Both the position numbers and the translations under genes were made by a program. A stretch of 64,000 nt of DNA from Paenibacillus taichungensis (GTDB lineage Bacteria > Bacillota > Bacilli > Paenibacillales > Paenibacillaceae): positions 1 through 64,000 of the forward strand of contig NZ_QEVW01000012.1 in NCBI RefSeq assembly GCF_003287275.1, read 5' to 3'. Below the pieces are notes generated by a model. It did not search any database and was not told the origin of the DNA. It saw nothing but the letters and a program-made list of their open reading frames with translations. Shown here one piece after another: positions 1-8,192 of this stretch; within the stretch, counting starts at the first letter, position 1, and each line of letters begins with the position of its first letter.

Positions 1-246
1 GAATTTGAATGTAACGCCGAGCTCTTCCTTGATTTTTTTGTAAATCTTGTTGTCAGCGGTTGGCTGCTGTCCGGCCTCGTTCAGGAATACCGAGATTTCT
101 AACGGACTATCAGTCCCCACCTCACTACCTTTGCTACTCTCCTCTCCGCTGCCTGAATTGCTACCTGAGCAACCTGCTAGCACAACGCTCAATGATAATA
201 ACAACGTTGCCCCCATACGGAAAAATGATTTTTTACTGTCCCCCAT
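1..246 (-). CDS. Extracellular solute-binding lipoprotein, N-terminal part (cut by window edge)
   Basis: Reading the minus strand from the ATG at 246 gives an open frame of 82 codons that runs off the window. It begins with a basic stretch (MGDSKKSFFRMG), a hydrophobic segment and a lipobox ending LAGC, followed by a Ser/Gly/Glu-rich linker and then LEISVFLNEAGQQPTADN. That is the start of a lipoprotein sugar-binding protein of the LplA/family 1 type used by ABC importers. A GGAGGTG ribosome site lies at 251-257. It follows the kinase/regulator cluster in the same direction, which is the usual place for the target transporter of a YesMN-type system. The rest of the gene and its permeases lie outside the window, so the substrate is unknown. 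Confidence 0.85.
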   Translation of the reverse strand, partial: MGDSKKSFFRMGATLLLSLSVVLAGCSGSNSGSGEESSKGSEVGTDSPLEISVFLNEAGQQPTADNKIYKKIKEELGVTFKF

Positions 247-276
247 AAAGCACCTCCAAAGTTTGATCTCACTATA

Positions 277-290
277 TGAAAGCCCTTTCA
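277..290. promoter_or_regulatory. cre-like palindrome upstream of the lipoprotein gene
   Basis: TGAAAGCCCTTTCA resembles a CcpA cre site, but the usual central CG is CC. It lies about 20 bases before the ribosome site of the lipoprotein gene, where it could act as an operator. The match is suggestive only. Confidence 0.3.
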
Positions 291-355
291 TTTGAATAAT
301 TTAATTATAAATTTACATCTTCATGGAAACTATATTCGAATTATAGCTCTTTCCG

Positions 356-374
356 AGAAAACCTCAGGTTTTCT
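356..374 (-). terminator. Short stem-loop after the response regulator gene
   Basis: AGAAAACC TCA GGTTTTCT forms an 8-bp stem with a 3-base loop between the regulator stop (411) and the lipoprotein start (246). The T-run is weak, so it may be a leaky terminator or a processing site rather than a full stop. Confidence 0.4.
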
Positions 375-410
375 TAAAATATCGAAATGGGCTTCTTTGA
401 AGATACATCG

Positions 411-1949
411 CTAGACGTTTTTCTTATATTCGTTAGGAGACATGCCCATTCGTTTCTCGAATTGTTTTAAAAAATGATGGTAATTAGCGTATCCAACCTT
501 TTCCGAGACCTCGCTATTTTTGTACTGATTCATATGTAGCAATCGACATGCCTCTTCAACCCGCAGGTTATGAAGCAGTTCATTAAAGCCGATTCCATTT
601 TTTCGTATCAACAGTTGTCCCAAGTAGGCTGGATGCAGGAAAAAACGCTCCGCAAGCAACTTAATGGTCAATCCCTCCCGGAAATGCGCATGAATATAAT
701 CGTTAATATCCTGTACAATCCCCTGTGCTTCGAAGACGCTCTCTTTAAGCAAAAACTCAAAGCAGACTCTTCCGCACGAACGCAACATGCCGATCAAATC
801 ATCAAAGGTTAACAGTGTTTCATCCAGATCGGGAATTTCGAACAAACGGTAATTCTCTGAATCTTCTGCCATTTGTGACCTCACGTAGGCCCGAATTTCA
901 TGCAAAAGATAAATGACAAATTTTCGAGCCTCATCCGGATGGACCCTCATCTGTCGAAACGATTGCTCCATAAACTCCACAGCGGATTGGTAATTGGCGT
1001 AATCAATGAGCTGAAGTGCTCCGAGTACTCGCTCAATCAGTTCAACCTGTTTGTTGTGTCTTTGAAAATCACGGTTCTGAAGATCAGCATAATCCATTAT
1101 GCTGTTCACTTCCGCTTCATAAAAGGCGTGCAGCAACGCCTTCTCTGCTGTTATTCGGGAGTTGCTGATTCGATGAAGAGAGGATTCCGTTGAGCCAATC
1201 GCCATATATGTACGAAAGCCCGCCAGACGGCGAGCCAGTCCTTCTAATAGTGTTCTTAAATTCTCGCTCGTTCTCTGCGGTCCAGAGGAAACATCGCCGA
1301 ACACAATGGATACGAGATCATTTCGCATACGAATAAAATAAATGACATGCCTGCCGTTCAGAACCTCTGAAGCAAGACTACTCCACTGGCCAAACTCTTT
1401 CTCGGATACCTGAACCAGACATACACACCAGGATTCAGCTGACTGGGAAAGGGACTGAATTAGTTGAGTACTTTCTGGAGATCGCACTTTGCCTAATAAA
1501 GCCTCTTTCATCGTCAGAATTTCCTGCTCTCTCCATGCAATCTGCCCAATATATTGCTGCTCTTGCTCCTTTAGCAGTTCCATGCCCATTGTACGAATCT
1601 CGGACTCCGCCTGTTCCTCATCTAGTGGTTTTAACAGATAACCGGAAACTTTGAATTTAAGCGCTTTTCGTGCAAACTCAAAATCGCTGTACCCCGTAAG
1701 TATAATGAACTTGGTTGACCAGTTTCCTCTACGACGCCATTCTTCAATCATCTCCAGTCCATTCATAATGGGCATATGAATATCAACCACGACAAGATCC
1801 GGCTTTTGCTCTTCCATTTGTTGCAATCCTTCCGCACCATTGCTGCACAAAGCGCATACCTCAAAGCCAAGACTTTCCCATGGAATCCACAGCTGCAAGC
1901 CCTCTAGCGCCAATGGCTCGTCATCAATCAACAGTACTTTAAATGCCAT
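411..1949 (-). CDS. AraC-type response regulator (YesN family)
   Basis: A 512-residue protein with an N-terminal receiver domain (residues 1-125): acidic pair D9-D10, phospho-acceptor D56 in VVVDIHMP and conserved Lys in YLLKPLD. A long middle region of no clear family follows (about 130-400), then two helix-turn-helix motifs of the AraC class over the last 100 residues, ending GMSPNEYKKN. These regulators are phosphorylated by a YesM-type kinase and switch on carbohydrate-uptake genes. Its start overlaps the kinase stop by 11 bases, so the two are translationally coupled. A second regulator of the same build lies on the other side of the kinase. The likely target is the lipoprotein gene downstream (inference). 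Confidence 0.93.
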   Translation of the reverse strand: MAFKVLLIDDEPLALEGLQLWIPWESLGFEVCALCSNGAEGLQQMEEQKPDLVVVDIHMPIMNGLEMIEEWRRRGNWSTKFIILTGYSDFEFARKALKFKVSGYLLKPLDEEQAESEIRTMGMELLKEQEQQYIGQIAWREQEILTMKEALLGKVRSPESTQLIQSLSQSAESWCVCLVQVSEKEFGQWSSLASEVLNGRHVIYFIRMRNDLVSIVFGDVSSGPQRTSENLRTLLEGLARRLAGFRTYMAIGSTESSLHRISNSRITAEKALLHAFYEAEVNSIMDYADLQNRDFQRHNKQVELIERVLGALQLIDYANYQSAVEFMEQSFRQMRVHPDEARKFVIYLLHEIRAYVRSQMAEDSENYRLFEIPDLDETLLTFDDLIGMLRSCGRVCFEFLLKESVFEAQGIVQDINDYIHAHFREGLTIKLLAERFFLHPAYLGQLLIRKNGIGFNELLHNLRVEEACRLLHMNQYKNSEVSEKVGYANYHHFLKQFEKRMGMSPNEYKKNV

Positions 1950-3771
1950 TGTCCCTGCCTCCTTCTTTACCCTGATGCTCTAGCAGTTGCAATGGAATTT
2001 CGAAGGAAACCTCTGTCCCTTCACCTATTATGCTCACCAGGTTAAAATCCACTTTATCGTCATAATACAACTCAAGACGGCGATATACGTTACGTATGCC
2101 AATATGACTCCCTCCGCACTCCTCCTTGCTCCGCATATGGTACAGAACCTCTTGTAAGCGTTCCTTATCCATGGCCTTACCATTATCAGATACAACGACT
2201 CGCAGCCGCTCGCTCACAACTTCCGCTTTAATTTTCACATAGCCGAGTCCCTCAATAGCCTGAATTCCATGTTTGCAAGCATTCTCAGCCAATTGCTGGA
2301 TACTCATTTTTGGAATTCTATACTGCCTCGCCTCATCGCTAATATCAATGTAATATTCAAACTTGTCTCGAAAACGAAATTTCTCAATCCCAAGATACAT
2401 GACCGTAAAACTCATTTCCTCTTCCAGGGTGACCAAATCGTCCTTCCAATTCAATAAACGGCGAAGCAGCTTGGATAAGTCCTTGATAATATCCTTGACA
2501 TCCGCATAGTTGTTTTTGGTGCTAACCACCAGCAGCGCATTTAGTGTATTGAATAAAAAATGGGGATTCATCTGGCTTTGCAACAAATTCAGCTCAGCAC
2601 GAATGCGCTCAGCCTCCTGACTCCGCTGTTGAATTTCAAGCTTGTACACATTATTGATCAAGGAATGGATCTGAGCAGTCATCATGTTGAAATTACGTAT
2701 CAGATGACCTATCTCATCCTTTCCACCATCAATGTTGATCAGATCAAATTTCTCGTTACCCACCTTTTGCATATGTCTTGACAGGCGTTTTACTCGATAA
2801 TTGTATGATCGCAACACGACATAGATAAAGATAGAGGTAACCAAGGTAATGATACCAGCGAGCATGCCAAAATAAAGCTTCATGGAAAGCATCGCTTGTT
2901 TGACACGTGTTTCTTGAGGCACACCAATGAGCTTCCAACCTTTTACATAGCTGGCATTGCCAATTGGAACGATATGTAGATCCTTGTCCGATGCCTTGCT
3001 CATATTAAATAACGCATAATCACTATCGACCTCGCCCTGATACTTGTCATCTGTGGATACGATAATCTGATTTTTGGCGTTGACCAAATACAGATCCAGT
3101 GAACTTTTCTCTCTCGCAATAACGTCATAGAATCGATTAAGGTAAAAATCAATGCGCACCAGCTTCTTGTAAGAGTTGTCCGAGTTGTAATAGTCCATTT
3201 TTTCAATTACGCTAAAATACGACGAGATCGCCGCGCGATCATTTGCTGCCTTATCGCGGTATGCGAGCACACTCAGTGACTCCCCTGACGTTTCCCATTG
3301 ATTGAACCAGGTACTGGTGTTCATTGAGCTGTCCAGATAATAATAATCCCCTCCTGAGACAATGGTTGGGTTATCCGTGTAGATGCCAATTCGCTGAATC
3401 TGATTGTTCACGGGAATATAGGAAGTCACCCGATGGCGAAGCTGTTCATCGAACGTATTGTAAAAATCCAGTTGACCATTGTATACACGATCCATGGATT
3501 CGGACAACAGTTTATCCGTGATTAATGCGTGACTGACAGCGATTCCCCCGTCAATCATGGTGTGAATGTCCTTTCTGGCCCGCTCCAATGAGATTTGCAA
3601 ATTCTGTTCTTCCCGCTCCTTGATCAGCCCTGACATACGATCCATGAATAAGTAATTGCTTGCTATGATCGGAAGCAAAATACCAATAACGTATATCAGT
3701 ATAAACTTGTAGTTCAAAGGAATATCGTTCACGATACCGCGAAATCGGAATTTCCTAAACATGTCTTCCAT
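1939..3771 (-). CDS. Sensor histidine kinase (YesM family)
   Basis: About 610 residues. A transmembrane segment near residues 25-45 is followed by a large extracytoplasmic sensor region, a second transmembrane segment near 300-325 and a HAMP-like linker. The His_kinase box holds the phospho-acceptor in QSQMNPHFLFNTLN and the ATPase N-box reads QLAENACKHG. The family senses extracellular carbohydrate signals, often with a binding protein, and phosphorylates a YesN-type regulator. I prefer the ATG at 3771, which has AAGGA five bases upstream; the ATG at 3777 directly abuts that motif. It overlaps the regulator at 411-1949 and lies about 30 bases after the regulator at 3806-5332, so all three look co-transcribed. 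Confidence 0.93.
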   Translation of the reverse strand: MEDMFRKFRFRGIVNDIPLNYKFILIYVIGILLPIIASNYLFMDRMSGLIKEREEQNLQISLERARKDIHTMIDGGIAVSHALITDKLLSESMDRVYNGQLDFYNTFDEQLRHRVTSYIPVNNQIQRIGIYTDNPTIVSGGDYYYLDSSMNTSTWFNQWETSGESLSVLAYRDKAANDRAAISSYFSVIEKMDYYNSDNSYKKLVRIDFYLNRFYDVIAREKSSLDLYLVNAKNQIIVSTDDKYQGEVDSDYALFNMSKASDKDLHIVPIGNASYVKGWKLIGVPQETRVKQAMLSMKLYFGMLAGIITLVTSIFIYVVLRSYNYRVKRLSRHMQKVGNEKFDLINIDGGKDEIGHLIRNFNMMTAQIHSLINNVYKLEIQQRSQEAERIRAELNLLQSQMNPHFLFNTLNALLVVSTKNNYADVKDIIKDLSKLLRRLLNWKDDLVTLEEEMSFTVMYLGIEKFRFRDKFEYYIDISDEARQYRIPKMSIQQLAENACKHGIQAIEGLGYVKIKAEVVSERLRVVVSDNGKAMDKERLQEVLYHMRSKEECGGSHIGIRNVYRRLELYYDDKVDFNLVSIIGEGTEVSFEIPLQLLEHQGKEGGRDNGI

Positions 3772-3805
3772 CGCCATCCTTCATTTGTTACTTGTCGAGT
3801 CAGAC

Positions 3806-5332
3806 CTATGGTTGTTTTCTGTAAGTAGAAGGAGCCATACCCGTCATTCGCTTGAACTGACTTACAAAATAGTCAGCATTGGGGTACCCTGAACTGATCG
3901 CAACTTCGGCTATGCTAGAACAGCTCTGACGCAATAGTCTCTTGGCCTCCTCGATCCGTTTATCATTCAGATATTCCCGAAAAGACTTGCCAGTCTGCTG
4001 TTTGAAGGCTTGCCCCAAGTAGTTTGCATTCATATGAAATTTCTGTGCAAGTTCCTGGAGCTGCAGCTTCTGCCGAAACTCATGGTTAACATACTGCACT
4101 ACACGAAAAATCGTGCTGCATTCCTTTTCTTTTCGCTGCTCCTGCAGAGCTCTCAAAGCGTTGATACTTAATATATGCGCATATTCCCGAAATGCAGGAT
4201 AGGAATCAATGTCGGTTAAGCCGCCCAATAAATGTTGTAGCTGAAACTTAAACCTGTCTACATCCCCATCCAGCTCCTTCAGGTGCTTGAGAACTCCCAT
4301 CTCAAGGGCAAGTAATTGAACCCGAACATATTCTATATCCGACACACTCAGTCCTGAACCTGGATTTGAAAGCAGCTCGTTTACCTCTCTCTCGATCCCG
4401 TTCTCTTCACCCGTTAAAATGGTATTAAACAGATTAGTTAAAGCCTTTTGGTTCACAGTCGCCATGATACCATTCCTTGGCAAATCTTGATCGCAAATAA
4501 TGCCACTCTCTTCTTGATAACGCTTCCATTTCAAAGCGGAAAATGCTTTTTCATATGCCTGCCGCATAGCGACTACTCCACCTGAGTGATATCCAAATGC
4601 CGCTATGATCGATGCATGACCGGAGTACATCTCAAACAGGCTTCTCCCTAGCCTCTCAAGCCAAATCAGTGAATCTTCAATTTCAGCAGCAAACACACCC
4701 ATTCTTCCGTCGGCATCCATAAAAAATTCGTAGTGAGGAGCGCTAGCAAAACGCTGTACATGTAATTGTATGTCCTCATTACAAGTATCCGCCTCAATTA
4801 AAAGACAGGCCATGTTCTCATGACCCTCCATTTGCAATATACTTTCCACTTCGGCTTGCAGTTCACTGCTGTCCTCACCCTCAAACAGACGGTTGAACAA
4901 ACAATTTACATATAAATTACGCTCATGTTGATACAGTTTTTCCGAGACAAGTTCGTTCTGAATTTTTCGACTCATCTGTTCTAATACGTTTTCAATCTCA
5001 ACCTCATCAATGGGCTTGAGTAAATAATCCTCCACACGCTGTTCCAGCGCTGTTTTCACATAATCGAAGCTATCGTATCCGCTTAGTATGACAAAACGCG
5101 GCGGTTTGGCTAGATTTTGTATCGAGCGGTCAATCAGTTCAAGTCCGTTCACTGAAGGCATATGAATATCTGTAAATACCAGATCTGGCCGAAGGTTCTC
5201 AATAATGGACCAAGCAGCGTTTCCGTTCTCTGCCTCTCCACAAATTTGAAAACCGTATTTATTCCAATTTACCATTGTTCGCAGACCTTCAAGTACCCAT
5301 GGCTCATCATCCACCAACAAAACATTCATCAT
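3806..5332 (-). CDS. AraC-type response regulator (YesN family), first gene of the cluster
   Basis: A 508-residue protein with the receiver domain first (D8-D9, phospho-acceptor D55 in VFTDIHMP, Lys in YLLKPIDE), a long middle region, and a C-terminal AraC double helix-turn-helix ending GMAPSTYRKQP. It starts MMNVLLVDDEP with a G-rich ribosome site about 8 bases upstream. It is clearly related to the regulator at 411-1949 but not a recent copy, because the middle regions differ. It is transcribed first, followed by the kinase and then the other regulator, so one kinase may feed two output proteins. Confidence 0.92.
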   Translation of the reverse strand: MMNVLLVDDEPWVLEGLRTMVNWNKYGFQICGEAENGNAAWSIIENLRPDLVFTDIHMPSVNGLELIDRSIQNLAKPPRFVILSGYDSFDYVKTALEQRVEDYLLKPIDEVEIENVLEQMSRKIQNELVSEKLYQHERNLYVNCLFNRLFEGEDSSELQAEVESILQMEGHENMACLLIEADTCNEDIQLHVQRFASAPHYEFFMDADGRMGVFAAEIEDSLIWLERLGRSLFEMYSGHASIIAAFGYHSGGVVAMRQAYEKAFSALKWKRYQEESGIICDQDLPRNGIMATVNQKALTNLFNTILTGEENGIEREVNELLSNPGSGLSVSDIEYVRVQLLALEMGVLKHLKELDGDVDRFKFQLQHLLGGLTDIDSYPAFREYAHILSINALRALQEQRKEKECSTIFRVVQYVNHEFRQKLQLQELAQKFHMNANYLGQAFKQQTGKSFREYLNDKRIEEAKRLLRQSCSSIAEVAISSGYPNADYFVSQFKRMTGMAPSTYRKQP

Positions 5333-5517
5333 TCTTATTTCCCCCCGTTATATCGATGAATAATCTGCATTTACCTTGGACACAAACGTGGATCATTGCA
5401 CATTGGAAAATGTGTTCCTATATAATTATTCAGATCTTTCAGCTCTTATACAATAGACAATACTTGATTTAGTATCCAAAGCTTTACTCTTTTATAGCTT
5501 TTGGTATAGTTCTCAAT

Positions 5518-5670
5518 TTATGATAGCGAATTTTTTTCAGCCCACTCCTCAGTAGCTTTAAGTACCACATTTGGCGATGATTCTGATTCAATTCTGTCAT
5601 TGTACACCTCGAATTTGGGACTTTTAAATAATCATAACATCCGAGAAGAGAATGCCAATACTTCAAACCA
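5518..5670 (-). pseudogene. Possible coding remnant in a 413-base intergenic stretch
   Basis: The stretch 5333-5745 has no intact gene. On the minus strand one frame reads protein-like sequence ending DRIESESSPNVVLKATEEWAEKNSLS-stop (split here for length: DRIESESSPN then VVLKATEEWAEKNSLS), but an in-frame TGA at 5632-5634 interrupts it and no start is visible. A 64-codon open frame on the same strand (5484-5678) overlaps it in another frame and looks less natural. I do not recognise the family. It may be the tail of a decayed gene. Confidence 0.25.
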
Positions 5671-5745
5671 ATAAACAAAAATTTTTAAAGAAAGTTCTTT
5701 AATTTGAACAGTAACTCAACTCGCCTATACTGCCTGGCAACAGAT

Positions 5746-6099
5746 TTAATGTCTATGAGCAAGGATGTTGATTAACTTACCAAATGGATCACGAACATAG
5801 AACCGACGAACTCCCCAAGGTTCATCCGTAAGTTCATATTCTATTGTGTAACCAGCACTTTTCATGCGTTCGTACACTAGATCGACATCATCAACTTCAA
5901 TCGAAAGGTCTGGTGTAGGTGTATTGGATCCCCCTTGTGTGGCGATACTTATTTGAACGTTCTCCTCTCCAAGTAATCCGTAGGTCTCAATCCAACCGTG
6001 ATTCATCAATACATCAAGTTCAAGCACGTCCTGGTAAAAGCTTTTTGCTGCCGGAACGTTTTGTGTATTAATATTGGTGACAATTCGTTTTACCCTCAT
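5746..6099 (-). CDS. VOC (glyoxalase/bleomycin-resistance fold) family protein
   Basis: About 117 residues with the single-domain VOC pattern: TNINTQNVPAAKSFYQDVLE at the start, an SIEVDDVDLVYERMKSAG segment in the middle and a closing EPWGVRRFYVRDPFGKLINI block. These small proteins form paired beta-alpha-beta-beta-beta units that bind a metal and act on, or sequester, small molecules. I use the ATG at 6099, which has GAGG eight bases upstream; the in-frame TTG at 6105 is too close to that site. It stands alone between the kinase cluster and a divergent membrane-protein gene. The substrate cannot be read from sequence. Confidence 0.85.
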   Translation of the reverse strand: MRVKRIVTNINTQNVPAAKSFYQDVLELDVLMNHGWIETYGLLGEENVQISIATQGGSNTPTPDLSIEVDDVDLVYERMKSAGYTIEYELTDEPWGVRRFYVRDPFGKLINILAHRH

Positions 6100-6315
6100 T
6101 TTCAAAACCTCGATTCAAATAATATAATCCCCCATGAGGAAGCCTCGGCCTTATTTCACATTATCATCTGGTAACATGTTATTCAATCGATAAAGAGGCC
6201 AACCAGAAAATTCTGGCTAGCCTGCTAATCCAAAAGTGAGATGCACCCCTTATGAAATTTTAAATTTGGTTAATAATAAGAAATTATTCAGATGAAAACC
6301 TATGGGAGTGATTCG

Positions 6316-6780
6316 ATGCTGGGGAATGTCATTTTTGGTTTGCTTATCCCCATCTTAATTGGTGGGTGGATTCTACGTAGAAACGTCAACATCCTCTTAG
6401 CTTATTATCCGCTGGGTGTAGCCACCTCATCTTGTATAAACAGTGCGGGTTTCAATTTTTTTTGGAATATCCTGCCGAACACACGTAACCAATCCTATGC
6501 AGCGCTCCCTTTCGACTTAGGTATCTACCCTATTGCAGGGTGTCTCATGATGTACATGATTCTTATAAAAAATGCCAGGTCATGGCCAGCAATTTTCATA
6601 ACATCTTTGACTTTAACGCTGATCGAATGGTTGGCTAAAGAAATGGGTAGAGTTATATATTTTAATGACTGGAACATCTATTGGACTTTCTTTTCTTACC
6701 TTCTTCCTTTAGTCGTAGTATACGGATATAGTAAAGTATTCACTCTGATGTACGACGTTTCTGAAAAGAATAGAAAATAA
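6316..6780 (+). CDS. Small multi-pass membrane protein (CBO0543-like)
   Basis: About 154 residues with four to five hydrophobic segments, the signature LPFDLGIYPI near the middle and a short charged tail (SEKNRK). It resembles the uncharacterised CBO0543 family of Firmicute membrane proteins. I place the start at ATG 6316, preceded by GGGAGTGA at a normal distance; an in-frame ATG at 6292 has no ribosome site. It is a single-gene unit on the plus strand, divergent from the VOC gene. No function is known. Confidence 0.7.
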   Translation: MLGNVIFGLLIPILIGGWILRRNVNILLAYYPLGVATSSCINSAGFNFFWNILPNTRNQSYAALPFDLGIYPIAGCLMMYMILIKNARSWPAIFITSLTLTLIEWLAKEMGRVIYFNDWNIYWTFFSYLLPLVVVYGYSKVFTLMYDVSEKNRK

Positions 6781-6805
6781 AGTTTGATTCTTAACCAAAT
6801 AACAA

Positions 6806-8092
6806 CTATATCGATTCAAGAATATATCGGTTCCATTTCTGTTGCCAGGCGATATCGTCCCAGAATGGATGATGCGGCGCACAATTAGAGCATAGAGTCA
6901 TTCCCCAGAAGCCGAGAGCCATTCCTTTTCGTAGTGCGTACTCTGCAATAAATTTCCCTACAGGCCCTTCCTCGAATCCCGCTAACAACGGCGTATAACC
7001 AACATATCCTTCTCCTATAACGACCGGCAAGCCAGAATGAGCCGCCCATTCGTGAGCCTCCTCGAAGCGCATATCTGCCTTTTGCAGCATAGCCAACTTA
7101 TGTTTACTATAATTGTCGTATAAAAAAAGATCCCATTTATCTGGCTCCACCCAGTCATGCAGGTAAAGCAGTCTTAGCCCTACCGGATTTCCTTCCATCC
7201 TCCATTCTTGGCCACGAGGTAGCGAGTACTCTTCAAATGGAGACGCATTCTCCCTTAGGAGCGATTGGACGAATGAACCGGGAAAAATCGTTTGCTCATC
7301 ATCAAGTCCGGCCGCTTCGGTTAATTCATTCAGTACCCCTTTGATATACAGATGGAAATGAGCAACCTGTAAATTCCTTGCTACATAGGATTTGGGATAC
7401 GCTTCATTTAGTGTATAGCTTGCTGTCATCAGGATATCCGGGTGGACACTTCTAAGATAACCTACAGCCTCTTCAATATAAGGCTGCATGGCTTCCACCA
7501 GAGCCGGTACATTGGACGGGGCAATGCCTTGAGCGCTTCCAATCTCGGTCAATTGCCCGAACTCCACCTCATTATGCAGCTCTGCGTAGACGATCTGCTT
7601 GTCGTATCCTTCCGCTTTTATATACCGGATGAGCTGATCCATGGATCTCGCAATAGCCATAAATCTCTCCTCCGGAGCAATAGCAGCCAGCTCATCGCGC
7701 AACCCGGGAAAGGCCAGGAAGCTGGGGCTCTGCTGATATTCCCACGAAGACAGGATGATATAACAGCCATGGGCCTTGGCCTGTCTGAATAGCTCTAGCA
7801 AATGCGCATGTCCATCCAGCTCGGCGCCGCCCCGGCAGTTATACCAGCGTGTCCGCTGCCCGATCTCTCCAAGGCTACCGAAGTGCAACGGCCCCGGCCG
7901 CTTTCCTTCCGCCGTGAACAATAAAAAGGGCATGGCACAGATTCGTATCGTATTGTATCCCCTCTCCACTGCTTCCTTAAATCTCGCTTCAAGGTCGCTA
8001 TAGGGTTCTCCCGGCAAGGTCATGGTGTACCAGGAAAAATCCCACATCGTGATGGATAGTTTGCGTGGCAGCTTGCTAAATACTAGATCCAT
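6806..8092 (-). CDS. Cellulase-like (TIM-barrel glycosidase-type) protein
   Basis: About 428 residues without a signal peptide, starting MDLVFSKLPRKLSITMWDFS. Features of a (beta/alpha)8 glycosidase are visible: an AELHNEVEFG segment with the typical Asn-Glu pair at a barrel strand end, and VVIGEGYVGYTP, where a second acidic residue is expected. It matches proteins annotated as cellulase-like in Paenibacillus. The chosen start has AGAGGTG eight bases upstream; ATGs at 8125 and 8098 are poorly placed. It lies about 100 bases after the DUF5107-TPR gene in the same direction and probably shares its transcript. Because it appears cytoplasmic, it may act on imported oligosaccharides (inference). 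Confidence 0.75.
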   Translation of the reverse strand: MDLVFSKLPRKLSITMWDFSWYTMTLPGEPYSDLEARFKEAVERGYNTIRICAMPFLLFTAEGKRPGPLHFGSLGEIGQRTRWYNCRGGAELDGHAHLLELFRQAKAHGCYIILSSWEYQQSPSFLAFPGLRDELAAIAPEERFMAIARSMDQLIRYIKAEGYDKQIVYAELHNEVEFGQLTEIGSAQGIAPSNVPALVEAMQPYIEEAVGYLRSVHPDILMTASYTLNEAYPKSYVARNLQVAHFHLYIKGVLNELTEAAGLDDEQTIFPGSFVQSLLRENASPFEEYSLPRGQEWRMEGNPVGLRLLYLHDWVEPDKWDLFLYDNYSKHKLAMLQKADMRFEEAHEWAAHSGLPVVIGEGYVGYTPLLAGFEEGPVGKFIAEYALRKGMALGFWGMTLCSNCAPHHPFWDDIAWQQKWNRYILESI

Positions 8093-8192
8093 TATCATTA
8101 CACCTCTTTTTTTTGTTTGCAGCAATACAGGTTTATTCCCTGTAATGCAGCCAAGTGATAATATATCTCTTCATCTCTTTGATGATGGAGCA

